DNA of 64,000 nucleotides from contig LR026961.1 in assembly GCA_900498135.1 (NCBI GenBank), positions 2,681,025-2,745,024 on the forward strand, in the 5' to 3' direction. A program made the translations under genes and the position numbers. Numbering within the stretch: position 1 is the stretch's first letter; the number at the start of each line of letters is the position of its first letter. This DNA is from an uncultured Desulfatiglans sp. Lineage in GTDB: Bacteria > Desulfobacterota > DSM-4660 > Desulfatiglandales > Desulfatiglandaceae. The notes beneath the pieces were generated by a model, which saw nothing but the letters and a program-made list of their open reading frames with translations, made no database searches and was not told the DNA's origin. Shown one piece after another: positions 54,750-63,082 of this stretch.

Positions 54750-54892
54750 TTCCAGTCCCGCCGCTTCGCGGCGGGATTGGGTTTTCCCCTATCGAGGGAA
54801 TCGAGCGTCAGTGCAGGGGCGACCGGTAGGTCGCCGCGCAGGAAAGGGTGCGGGTTGACGCCGAGATGGGCCGGAAACCATCTTCCTGAAGG
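54750..54892 (-). repeat. R2 fragment followed by a diverged R1 copy
   Basis: 54752-54785 carries one R2 hairpin (GTCCCGCCGCTTCGCGGCGG). From about 54786 comes reverse R1: CGAGGGAATCGAGCG, core GGCGACCGGTAGGTCGCC and GTTGACGCCGAGATGGGCC, with both arms recognisable but diverged. Confidence 0.65.
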
Positions 54893-54895
54893 AAT

Positions 54896-55654
54896 CTAAT
54901 CGAAGAGGCGTGCCGGCAGATTCCACCAGGCCGGTTTCTTTTTCACCGGTTCGGCGGTTTCATCGGCAGGCGGGGCGTCGGCCAGTTTCTCACGGCTTTT
55001 TGACAGGTTGGTCAGGGCTTCGTGGTATTGCCCCAGGTCGGGGTAGTTTTGAATCAGATATTCATACCGGCTGGCAGCGGCGCCGTAGCGGCCGGTTTTG
55101 TAATAAAAGTTACCGACATAGAGTTCGTGCCCCGCGAGCGATTCGTAGCAGTCCCGAACCTTCAGTTTTGCTGACTGGGCGTAAGGGGAATCCGGAAAGC
55201 GCCTGATCAGCCGCTCGAAATGCTCTTTGGCCTTGAGCGTGTATTCCTGATCGCGGTCGATGGATTTCATGCGCTCGTAGTGGCAGAGCCCCATGCGGTA
55301 GATGACATAGGGGATCTCAGGGTGATTCGGGTGGAGTTTTTCGAAATCGCCGTAGGCGCCGAAGGCTTCCTCGAAAAGCCTTCGGGCGAAATAGGCGTCG
55401 GCCAGCTTGAGTTCGGCGGTCAAGGCTTCACGGCTGTAAGGGTACCGGTCGGTGATCTGCTGGAATGCGTCGATGGCTTCTTGATAATAGCCCCTGTCCA
55501 TGGCGTCCATGCCGTCGCTCAGGAGCAGCGCCGGCCCCTTCTCCGCTTCTTTCTCAGGGGGGAAGGCCCAGTGCCACAACGAGCAACCGTTCAGGAGAAA
55601 CCCCATCAGAACGAGGGTGGCACACCATTGTAATATAAAACGAGGCGTTTTCAT
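54896..55654 (-). CDS. bamD: BamD-type outer-membrane assembly lipoprotein
   Basis: A protein of about 252 residues with a lipoprotein signal: hydrophobic CATLVLMGFLLNGC, with the lipobox LNGC placing the lipidated Cys near residue 24. TPR-like repeats follow (LLSDGMDAMDRGYYQEAIDA, FQQITDRYPYSREALTAELK, FERLIRRFPDSPYAQSAKLK), as in BamD (ComL/YfiO), which works with BamA in inserting beta-barrel proteins. The ATG at 55654 starts at MKTPRFILQW. The length is typical. It sits next to trxB on the same strand. Confidence 0.9.
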   Translation of the reverse strand: MKTPRFILQWCATLVLMGFLLNGCSLWHWAFPPEKEAEKGPALLLSDGMDAMDRGYYQEAIDAFQQITDRYPYSREALTAELKLADAYFARRLFEEAFGAYGDFEKLHPNHPEIPYVIYRMGLCHYERMKSIDRDQEYTLKAKEHFERLIRRFPDSPYAQSAKLKVRDCYESLAGHELYVGNFYYKTGRYGAAASRYEYLIQNYPDLGQYHEALTNLSKSREKLADAPPADETAEPVKKKPAWWNLPARLFD

Positions 55655-55690
55655 CTGATCCGTTCGATGCTCACCGTTTTTCAAAGATGT

Positions 55691-56626
55691 TCACCCGAAG
55701 GTTTCCCGGTGGGCCTTCAGGTCTTCGATATACTTCTCCGCTGCGAAGGTGGCGGCGGCCCCTTCTCCGACGGCTGTGGAAACCTGCCGCAGCTGTTTGG
55801 AGCGGATATCCCCGCCTGCGAAAACACCAGGAACGGAGGTTTGCATGTTTTCGTCGGTGACCACGAACCCGTAGTCGTCCGTTTTGAGAAGCCCATCGAC
55901 CAGTTGGTTGTTGGGACTATACCCGATGAAAATGAAGGCGCCCTGCACGGGCAGGAAGGAGATCTCCCCGGTCTTTACATTTCGAAGGTCGAGGCCCTCG
56001 ACGCCGGTCGCCCCGGTGATCCGGGCGCAGACCGTATCCCAGATGATGTGGATCTTCTCCGAGGCCATGGCGCGCTCCTGCAGGAGCTGAGTAGCCCTGA
56101 GCTTGTCGCGGCGGTGGATGAGGTGGACCTTGCTCGCGAAGCGCGTCAGAAAGAGGGCCTCCTCCACGGCGGTGTCGCCGCCTCCGATGACGGCGACTTC
56201 CTGGTCGCGGTAGAAGGGGCCGTCACAGGTGGCGCAGTAGGATACCCCTTTCCCGGTCAGCAGGCCTTCGCCCTCGACCCCCAGTTTCTGGGGGAAGGCG
56301 CCGGTTGCAAGCACGATCCCCACCGTTTCCAGTTTTCCTTTGTCGGTGTGGACGATCTTGGTCTCTCCATCGAGGTCCAGACGGATGACTTCCTGGCTCT
56401 CGATGCTCAGGCCGAATTTCTCCGCCTGGTTCTTCATCCGGTCAATCAGCTCGAAGCCGGAGATGCCGTCCGGAAAACCCGGGTAGTTCTCCACCCAATC
56501 CGTTGTGAGAATTTGCCCGCCCGGGGCGAATTTCTCCAGCAGTATCGTGTTGAGCCTGGCCCTGGCGGCATAGAGACCCGCGGTTAAACCGGCTGGACCC
56601 CCTCCGATGATAATGAGGTCATACAT
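55691..56626 (-). CDS. trxB: Thioredoxin reductase
   Basis: A 311-residue low-molecular-weight thioredoxin reductase using FAD and NADPH. The FAD motif LIIIGGGPAGLTAGLYAARA is near residue 5, the redox disulfide in YCATCDGPFY near 137, the NADPH motif VAVIGGGDTAVEEALFLT near 153, and the C-terminal FAD contact GVFAGGDIRSKQLRQVSTAV near 275. trxA lies upstream on the same strand, so electrons pass NADPH - TrxB - TrxA. Confidence 0.95.
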   Translation of the reverse strand: MYDLIIIGGGPAGLTAGLYAARARLNTILLEKFAPGGQILTTDWVENYPGFPDGISGFELIDRMKNQAEKFGLSIESQEVIRLDLDGETKIVHTDKGKLETVGIVLATGAFPQKLGVEGEGLLTGKGVSYCATCDGPFYRDQEVAVIGGGDTAVEEALFLTRFASKVHLIHRRDKLRATQLLQERAMASEKIHIIWDTVCARITGATGVEGLDLRNVKTGEISFLPVQGAFIFIGYSPNNQLVDGLLKTDDYGFVVTDENMQTSVPGVFAGGDIRSKQLRQVSTAVGEGAAATFAAEKYIEDLKAHRETFG

Positions 56627-56806
56627 GATGTCGCTCCAAAAACCGTCTCAAGGTGCGAACAGTCCTTCCCTTCGCAGGCCGCTCAGTCCTCCTCGAGGGA
56701 CGGAACCAGGGAAAAACCGGAGGTTCCGGCATCCAGCATACCCGCACCCTTGCAGACAGTCGCTCAGACTGGCGGGCGAGCCGTTTGCATAGACGAAAGG
56801 CCCGCT

Positions 56807-57130
56807 CTACAGCAGCTTTTTCAGCTCCTCTTCGATGTGGCTTTTGGGGTGGGCCCCGATGACCGTTTGCACCAGTTCACCATTCTTGAAAAAAAGGAGG
56901 GTCGGGATGTTGCGGATGCCGAAACGGGGGGCCGTCTGACGGTTTTCGTCCACATTCATCTTGGCGACCTTGACCTTGCCCTGGTATTCCTTGGCCAATT
57001 CTTCGATCGCGGGCGCCACCATTTTGCAGGGGCCGCACCACTCCGCCCAGAAATCGACCATGGCCGGAATGTCGGATTTCAAAATCTCGTCATCGAAGGT
57101 GCTGTCGGTTACATAAAGCATGTCAGACAT
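56807..57130 (-). CDS. trxA: Thioredoxin
   Basis: A 107-residue classical thioredoxin with the active site WCGPC in VDFWAEWCGPCKMVAPAIEE near residue 32 and the cis-proline in IPTLLFFKNGE. AAGGAGAA lies before the ATG at 57130. It precedes trxB on the same strand with a gap of 180 bases in which nothing else was seen. Confidence 0.96.
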   Translation of the reverse strand: MSDMLYVTDSTFDDEILKSDIPAMVDFWAEWCGPCKMVAPAIEELAKEYQGKVKVAKMNVDENRQTAPRFGIRNIPTLLFFKNGELVQTVIGAHPKSHIEEELKKLL

Positions 57131-57341
57131 GGATCTTCTCCTTATGATGATTCACGAATAATGTTGGAGCAATCGCTTCGCCGCGCACGCACCGTCCACA
57201 GTTATCCTCTCCCGAACGGCGTTCCCGCCGGGGCAGGTCGGCATAGCTGCTTCCTCTTCGACCGTCGGACGATGTGCGCACTTCAACGGCTCGCAGCCCG
57301 AGCGGCCATAGGTTCGAAAAGAGGGCAGTGCACGGGTCCGA

Positions 57342-57524
57342 TCAGGCCGCCGGTTCTTCCAGAACCTTTTGGAGATTCTTCAGGACGGTGACCGGCACAG
57401 GGCCCGATTTAGCGTACAAATTCAGTAAATCATGGGAAATTTTGGCTTTTTCCTGGACTTTGTCCCAGCCGATCCCTTTTTCTTCGATCTGTTTCATCAA
57501 TTCGATGAGCTCCGGTGATTCCAT
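57342..57524 (-). CDS. Hypothetical protein, 60 residues
   Basis: A small helical protein starting MESPELIELMKQIEEKGIGW, without cysteines or membrane segments. It begins 15 bases after the rhodanese gene, with an AAGGAGGA site before the ATG, so the two are co-transcribed. The pattern of helices (EEKGIGWDKVQEKAKI, LLNLYAKSGPVPVTVLKNL) resembles a small DNA- or protein-binding helix bundle, but no family is recognised. Confidence 0.6.
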   Translation of the reverse strand: MESPELIELMKQIEEKGIGWDKVQEKAKISHDLLNLYAKSGPVPVTVLKNLQKVLEEPAA

Positions 57525-57538
57525 TTCTGAGGTCCTCC

Positions 57539-58162
57539 TTATTTTTCGGCCGGTGCAAGATCGGGCGGATAGATGTATTTTGGGTCCATCTCGTAGGTCC
57601 AGGGCAACCCCCACCACTGCCAGCCGTTGTGCCGCCTGTGGTTGAATCCATGGATCTTGTTGCGTTTGGCCAACTGCCTGAAATATTTGTGGCGGTTGCT
57701 GTCCTCGGAAAACGGAAAAAGCGACCCTTCGAAGCCGTCTTCCACATTATAGACGTTTTTGAAGCCGGCTTTCAAGAGTTCATCCGCCGCCTGGGCGCTG
57801 CGCTCACCGTCCCGGCAGATGACGAGCAGATTGTCCGTCTTCTTGAAGACTTTGGCCACCTGCTCCATGAATTTCTCGTTTTTTGCACTCAGCTGGTAGG
57901 CGTATTCCTCATCCGATTTTTTGAATGTATCCGTCAAGAACCGGTAAGGGAAGAGATAAGCTCCCATGGGGTGGCCGACGAACTGGTACTCGGCCCGTGT
58001 CCGTACGTCTATGAGGTAGGTGTCGGGGACCGTGCTGATCATGTCGAAGGCTTCGATGCTCAAGATCTTCTTCGGCTCCTGAGCGTCGACCGGTCCGGCG
58101 GCGCCGAAGGCGCCCAAAAGCGCCGAAAGCAGTATGACCGTGATGTGAAGCGCGTATTTCAT
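57539..58162 (-). CDS. Exported rhodanese-like protein
   Basis: 207 residues. A signal peptide (ITVILLSALLGAFGAAGPVDA, with cleavage after VDA likely) directs it to the periplasm. A rhodanese domain follows: YLIDVRTRAEYQFVGHPMGA near residue 48 and the active-site loop VICRDGERSAQAADELL near 115, whose Cys can carry persulfide. The C terminus has an unusual aromatic tail (NGWQWWGLPWTYEMD). A role in periplasmic sulfur transfer is inferred. Confidence 0.82.
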   Translation of the reverse strand: MKYALHITVILLSALLGAFGAAGPVDAQEPKKILSIEAFDMISTVPDTYLIDVRTRAEYQFVGHPMGAYLFPYRFLTDTFKKSDEEYAYQLSAKNEKFMEQVAKVFKKTDNLLVICRDGERSAQAADELLKAGFKNVYNVEDGFEGSLFPFSEDSNRHKYFRQLAKRNKIHGFNHRRHNGWQWWGLPWTYEMDPKYIYPPDLAPAEK

Positions 58163-58439
58163 GGTGTCTTTTGTGTGAGGTTGTAAAAAAGCACCGAGCC
58201 TCTCAAGGGCCTTGCCCTGAAGACGTATGCATGGCCGCGACCCAGGAATTGGACGCCCTAACCCGGGGGCGGTCATCCTCGAAGATCAGATTTGTCCGCC
58301 CGGTCGTACCGCAATCGGAACAGTCGGTGAGGTCATGTCGCAGACTTTCCCAGCCTGCTTTTTCGAGGCAATGCCTAAGGTTTTTAATCCAACGGGACTT
58401 TTCCTGTCAATGAAAATCATGGGTTGCGGACCATGGCCC
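58163..58439. other. Intergenic region between divergent genes
   Basis: 277 bases before the promoter of the DUF362 gene; no gene, repeat or terminator was recognised. Confidence 0.5.
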
Positions 58440-58468
58440 TTGACAGCCAATTCCGGAATACATTAGAT
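58440..58468 (+). promoter_or_regulatory. Putative sigma70 promoter of the DUF362 gene
   Basis: TTGACA (58440-58445), exactly 17 bases, TTAGAT (58463-58468). It is 172 bases before the ATG at 58641, leaving a long untranslated leader. Confidence 0.55.
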
Positions 58469-58640
58469 TTCAGGCTGCTCGATGCGCAAGGGTACTGATG
58501 CCGACCCAGCGCGCGTGGATGAGCATTCCGCAAGGGATGTTCCACCCTGGGACCTTGCACCGCCCGGGCCATTCTTTACCCGGGGACTGGTCGACGGCCC
58601 ATTGGACGGCCGTCCAGCCATACCATTCAGGAGGACAGCC

Positions 58641-59750
58641 ATGTCGAAAAGCCAGGTCTTTTTCGCTGACTTGCGGACCTCCATCAAGGAGAGTCTCCTC
58701 GGTAAATTGAGCCGTCTCATGGAGACGGCAGGACTGAAAGAGGTCGTGCCCGCACGTGGTCTTGTTGCGGTGAAGCTCCATTTTGGTGAACTAGGCAACA
58801 CGGCCTTCATCCGGCCGCTTTTTCTCCGCCAGGTGGTTGCAGACATCAAGGCCCTGGGTGCACACCCCTTTCTGACCGACAGCAATACCCTCTATGCCGG
58901 CACACGGAGCGACAGCGTCTCTCACCTCGACACGGCTGTAGCCAACGGTTTTTCCTACAGCGTGGTCGGGGCGCCGGTCATCATCGCCGACGGGATGCGG
59001 GGGGCGACGTGCGCCGAGGTCGAGATCCCCGGGGAGTTGATCAAACGGGCCTATATCGGCAAGGAAATCGTCGAGTCGGACGCCTTGATCAGCGTGGCCC
59101 ACTTCAAGGGGCATGAGCTGTCCGGGTTCGGCGGGACCATCAAAAACCTCGGGATGGGGTGCGCCAGCCGAAGGGGCAAACTGGATCAGCACAGCGACCT
59201 TTCACCGAAGGTCAAGGCCAAGAAGTGCGTGGGGTGTGGAGCCTGCGTGGAGCACTGCGCCCACGGCGCCCCTTCGATCGAAAAAGGCAAGGCCCGGATC
59301 GACCCGGAACGATGCGTCGGCTGCGGGGAGTGCATTCTCATCTGTCCGAACGGGGCGATCGAGGTGCAGTGGAATGCGGACATTCCGATCTTTCTGAAGA
59401 AGATGGTCGAGTACACCCAGGCGGTGCTGCTCGGGAAGAGCGGACGGGCCTTCTTCATCAACTTTCTGACGAACATCTCTCCGGCTTGCGACTGCTACGG
59501 TTTTAGCGACGCCCCCATCGTCCAGGACATCGGGATCCTCGCTTCCAGGGATCCGGTTGCCGTCGACCAGGCCTCCGTGGATCTCGTCAACCGCCAGCCG
59601 GTGTCGGGAACGGCCTGCCTGGCCGATAAGGCGGAAACCGCGCACGACAAATTCCGCTGCCTGTACCCCAAGGTCGATTGGGAGGCGCAATTCGTGCACG
59701 CCGAACGGATAGGGCTCGGCAGCCGCGATTATGAACTGATAACCATCTGA
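58641..59750 (+). CDS. DUF362-domain protein with two [4Fe-4S] ferredoxin motifs
   Basis: 369 residues. A DUF362 domain (about 5-185 and 255-369) is interrupted by a bacterial two-cluster ferredoxin insert near 190-250: CVGCGACVEHCAHG and CVGCGECILICPNG. The motif DALISVAHFKGHELSGFGGT is typical of DUF362. The family is uncharacterised but common in strict anaerobes, with suggested roles in electron transfer. GAGGACAG lies just before the ATG. No operon partner: the next gene starts 199 bases later. Confidence 0.85.
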   Translation: MSKSQVFFADLRTSIKESLLGKLSRLMETAGLKEVVPARGLVAVKLHFGELGNTAFIRPLFLRQVVADIKALGAHPFLTDSNTLYAGTRSDSVSHLDTAVANGFSYSVVGAPVIIADGMRGATCAEVEIPGELIKRAYIGKEIVESDALISVAHFKGHELSGFGGTIKNLGMGCASRRGKLDQHSDLSPKVKAKKCVGCGACVEHCAHGAPSIEKGKARIDPERCVGCGECILICPNGAIEVQWNADIPIFLKKMVEYTQAVLLGKSGRAFFINFLTNISPACDCYGFSDAPIVQDIGILASRDPVAVDQASVDLVNRQPVSGTACLADKAETAHDKFRCLYPKVDWEAQFVHAERIGLGSRDYELITI

Positions 59751-59949
59751 TCGGCTGCCCGATGCGCCTTCTTCGCGTCTTCGGGGAGTGGGGAGCGACT
59801 GCACGCCAGGGAGCCTGCGCGGCACCCCTGCGTCGGTTTTTACCTGATTGCGTGGAAAGGGCGGCGGACGAGGTCGCCATGGAAAGCGTCTGTTGTTGGA
59901 TACTTGCGGCTTATAATGAAGGTGAATGCATCCAGATGAGCATCCCGGC

Positions 59950-60894
59950 ATGATCGTCGTAGAGGGTTTGAGCAAATACTACGGACGGATACCCGCTGTC
60001 ACGGACGTTTCGTTCCATGTCGAACCGGGCGAGATCGTGGGTCTCCTGGGGCCGAACGGGGCCGGGAAGACCACGATCCTTCGGGTCCTCACCGGATATA
60101 TGCCGCCGACGTCGGGCCGTGTGCTCGTCGGAGGCCGGGATGCCAGCCTCGAGTCGCTCGCCGTCCGGGAGGGGATCGGGTTTCTGCCCGAGAACGTTCC
60201 GCTCTACAGCGATCTGAGCGTGATGCAGTTTCTGCGCTTCGCCGCTTCCGCCAAAGGAGTCGCCCGTGACCGGCTGAACGCCGAGATCCGCCGCGTCCTC
60301 GAGGTCAGCGCCCTCATGGGGTACGAAAGCCGGTTGATCCGGCATCTTTCGAAGGGTTTGCGGCAGCGTGTGGGTTTGGCGCAGGCCCTCCTGAACGATC
60401 CACCGCTGTTGATCCTGGATGAGCCGACAACGGGTCTCGATCCCTCGCAGATCGTCGAGATGCGGGAGATGATCCGCGGGCTTGGAGGTGAGCGCACGGT
60501 GGTGCTGAGCACGCATATCCTTCCCGAAGTAAGCCAGCTTTGCCGCCGGGTGATCATCATCAACAAGGGACGGATCGTCGCAGAGGATACGCCTGAGGGG
60601 TTGGGCACCAGGCTCGCGTCCCGGCGGGGCATCCGGACGACCATTCGAGTGGATGCGCCCGAGACCGCTCTGAAAGAGGGGCTTCTGGCTCTGGAGGGGG
60701 TTCTGGTCGTTCATGCGGGTTCCGAACCGGGCTCCTACGAGGTGGAAAGCGAGCAGGGCCGGGAAGTCCGGGCTGCGATCGCCCGCTTCGTCGTCTCCTC
60801 CGGCTGGCCGCTTTACGAGATGACCCAGCGCGATCCCAGCCTGGAGGAGATTTTTGTCCGGCTGGTGACGGAAGAAGAGGGAGGGACGCGGTGA
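59950..60894 (+). CDS. ABC transporter ATPase of the GldA/ABC-2 type
   Basis: A 314-residue ATPase: Walker A GPNGAGKTTILR near residue 38, signature LSKGLRQRVGLAQAL near 133, Walker B LLILDEPTTGLD near 153 and a switch His in VLSTHI. A C-terminal domain of about 100 residues follows, as in GldA and other ABC-2 exporters. ATG 59950 begins at MIVVEGLSKYYG; an ATG at 59926 is also possible. It overlaps the permease by ATGA-type coupling and is the first gene of a four-gene operon. Confidence 0.92.
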   Translation: MIVVEGLSKYYGRIPAVTDVSFHVEPGEIVGLLGPNGAGKTTILRVLTGYMPPTSGRVLVGGRDASLESLAVREGIGFLPENVPLYSDLSVMQFLRFAASAKGVARDRLNAEIRRVLEVSALMGYESRLIRHLSKGLRQRVGLAQALLNDPPLLILDEPTTGLDPSQIVEMREMIRGLGGERTVVLSTHILPEVSQLCRRVIIINKGRIVAEDTPEGLGTRLASRRGIRTTIRVDAPETALKEGLLALEGVLVVHAGSEPGSYEVESEQGREVRAAIARFVVSSGWPLYEMTQRDPSLEEIFVRLVTEEEGGTR

Positions 60895-61664
60895 CAAGGC
60901 AGATTGGCGCCGTTATGCGCAAGGAACTGGCTGTGACGTTCACGTCCCCCATCTTTTACGCCGTCGCCTTCATTTTTCTGTTGATCAGCGGGTATTTCTT
61001 CTACTCGGATGTCGCCTATTTCAACTTTCTGAGCCTGCAGGCGGCCAGCAACCCGTTTATCGTCGAGGGGTTGAATCCGGAAACCATGGTGATCCAACCC
61101 TTTTTCGGAAACATTTCGATCATCCTGCTCTTGATGTTGCCGCTCCTCACGATGCGTTTGTACGCCGAGGAGAAGAAGACGGGGACGATCGAACTCCTCT
61201 TCACCTACCCGTTGAGCGATGTCGCAACGCTGACCGGCAAGGTGCTCGCCACGTTTACCGCGCTTCTGGCCCTCCTCGCCGCGGGTTTTCCGTGCTTCCT
61301 CCTTTTTTCTACCGTAAGTTTCGTGGACTGGGGCATGGTGGGCGCCGGGTATCTCGGCCTGCTCCTGATGGGGGGCGCCTTTGTCTCGTTGGGGGTGTTC
61401 ACCTCTTCCCTGACGGAAAACCAAGTGGTCGCCGCGGCCTTGAGCTTCGGTCTGCTGCTTCTCTTCTGGGCCCTCGGCTGGGCCGAGCCTTTGGTCGGCG
61501 GACGGGCGGGCCGGGTCCTTGCTCATCTGGCGATTGCCTCGCACATGGATTCGTTCGCTCAGGGGCTTCTCGATACCCGTGATGTTCTGTACTACCTTTG
61601 CTTCGGATTCTTCTGGCTTTTTCTGACCTTGCGCAGCCTGAACTCGCGTTCCTGGAGGAGTTGA
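60891..61664 (+). CDS. ABC-2 type permease, GldF-like
   Basis: A 257-residue membrane protein with six hydrophobic segments, for example PIFYAVAFIFLLISGYFFYS, ISIILLLMLPLLTM and VVAAALSFGLLLLFWALGWA. The cytoplasmic motif LYAEEKKTGTIELLFTYPLS is characteristic of GldF/NosY-like ABC-2 permeases. Starts with GTG at 60891, overlapping the ATPase stop by four bases. The cargo is unknown. Confidence 0.9.
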   Translation: MTRQIGAVMRKELAVTFTSPIFYAVAFIFLLISGYFFYSDVAYFNFLSLQAASNPFIVEGLNPETMVIQPFFGNISIILLLMLPLLTMRLYAEEKKTGTIELLFTYPLSDVATLTGKVLATFTALLALLAAGFPCFLLFSTVSFVDWGMVGAGYLGLLLMGGAFVSLGVFTSSLTENQVVAAALSFGLLLLFWALGWAEPLVGGRAGRVLAHLAIASHMDSFAQGLLDTRDVLYYLCFGFFWLFLTLRSLNSRSWRS

Positions 61665-61669
61665 GACGA

Positions 61670-63082
61670 ATGGCGGGATCCGCTCGAAAGAAACGGCTGT
61701 TGAAGTCCGGCGGTACAGGCGCCGCCGTCGCGGCCGTGCTCGCGCTGCTGGTGTTCCTGAACCTTCTTTCCGATAGGTACTATCTTCGTTGGGATCTGAC
61801 CGACTCGAAACAGAACAGCCTTTCCGCAGAAACGATCAAGGTATTGGAAAACATTCAAGAACCGGTTCAGATCAAGGCCTTTCTGGTCGACGGAAGGGAC
61901 GAGACCCGCAAGGTCGAAGACCTTCTGGCGGCCTACCGTTACCACAATCGGCAGGTGGATTATTCGGTGATCGACCCGACCCGGAACCCCTCCGAGGCCC
62001 GCCTTTATGATGTTACCAGCGAAAAGACGCTGATTCTGGAGGGCTACGGCCGGAGCCAGACCGTCAAGATCCCGGACGAGCAGAAGATCACCAATGCCCT
62101 CCACCGTTTGATGGAGAGTGCTCCGCGCCGCGTTTACTGGCTCAGCGGCCATGGCGAGCGATCCTTCGAAGGGAAGGAACCCGAGCATCTGAAATCCTTT
62201 GCAGACGCCCTCGAAGCCGAAAACTGCGAGAATAGCGCGTTGAATCTCATGCGCGGCGAGCCGCCGCGGGATGCCGATGCGATCATCGTCGCCGCCCCGG
62301 AAAAGCCGCTTTTCCCGGAAGAGATCGGATGGCTCGATGCCTTCCTGGAGGACGGGGGGCGGATTCTGGTCCTGCTCGAACCTTTTCGTGACGGGGGTCT
62401 GGAGTCCTTCCTGCGCCGCCACGGGATCGGAATCAGTGACGACATTGTGGTGGATCCCTTCAGCCGGGTCATGGGGGGTGACTACCTGATGCCGATGGTC
62501 AGTGACTACGGGGATCATGAGATTACCAAGGGATTCGATCTGACTTCGATTTTCCCCATGAGCCGCTCCCTCGACGTGCTCGATGCGGAGGAGGCATCTT
62601 CGGGAGAGGCGGTTTGCCTGGCCTATACATCGGAAGATTCCTGGGCGGAGACGGATCGCGCCGCGTTGGACGAGGCCCGCGTGGAGTTGAATACCACGGA
62701 CCGGAAGGGCCCCCTTTGTTTGGCGGCCTTGGTCGAGACGGCGGGTCCCGGACGGAATCCGGGTGAAGGCCTTTCCGGGGAGGCGGCGGAGGAAGGGCAG
62801 GCGGATTTAGAAAACGGGAGACTCGCGGTCTTTGGCGATTGCGATTTCGCCTCGAATCAGTTCCTGAGCGTGGCAGGCAATCAGCGGTTCATCGTCAACA
62901 CGTTTCGCTACCTTGCCGGGAAATCCGATTTCATCACCGTCGAACCACGGCGCGGGAGGCTCGAATCTCTGACCTTGAGCCGATCCCAGGGGCGGATCTT
63001 CTTCCTCTTTCCCGTGGTGGTTCTGCCCGCGCTTGTTTTGTTGGCGGGCGTCTGGATCTGGATGCGGAGACGCCCCAAATGA
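61670..63082 (+). CDS. GldG-like ABC-associated membrane protein
   Basis: 470 residues: an N-terminal helix (VAAVLALLVFLNLLSDRYYL), an extracytoplasmic domain related to IFT52/GldG (SLSAETIKVLENIQEPVQIK, VYWLSGHGERSFEGKE, DADAIIVAAPEKPLFPEEIG) and a C-terminal helix (FFLFPVVVLPALVLLAGVWI). GldG-type proteins accompany GldA/GldF exporters in gliding Bacteroidetes but also occur in non-gliding bacteria. GGAGGAG lies 9 bases before the ATG at 61670. Its stop overlaps the next start by ATGA. Confidence 0.88.
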   Translation: MAGSARKKRLLKSGGTGAAVAAVLALLVFLNLLSDRYYLRWDLTDSKQNSLSAETIKVLENIQEPVQIKAFLVDGRDETRKVEDLLAAYRYHNRQVDYSVIDPTRNPSEARLYDVTSEKTLILEGYGRSQTVKIPDEQKITNALHRLMESAPRRVYWLSGHGERSFEGKEPEHLKSFADALEAENCENSALNLMRGEPPRDADAIIVAAPEKPLFPEEIGWLDAFLEDGGRILVLLEPFRDGGLESFLRRHGIGISDDIVVDPFSRVMGGDYLMPMVSDYGDHEITKGFDLTSIFPMSRSLDVLDAEEASSGEAVCLAYTSEDSWAETDRAALDEARVELNTTDRKGPLCLAALVETAGPGRNPGEGLSGEAAEEGQADLENGRLAVFGDCDFASNQFLSVAGNQRFIVNTFRYLAGKSDFITVEPRRGRLESLTLSRSQGRIFFLFPVVVLPALVLLAGVWIWMRRRPK

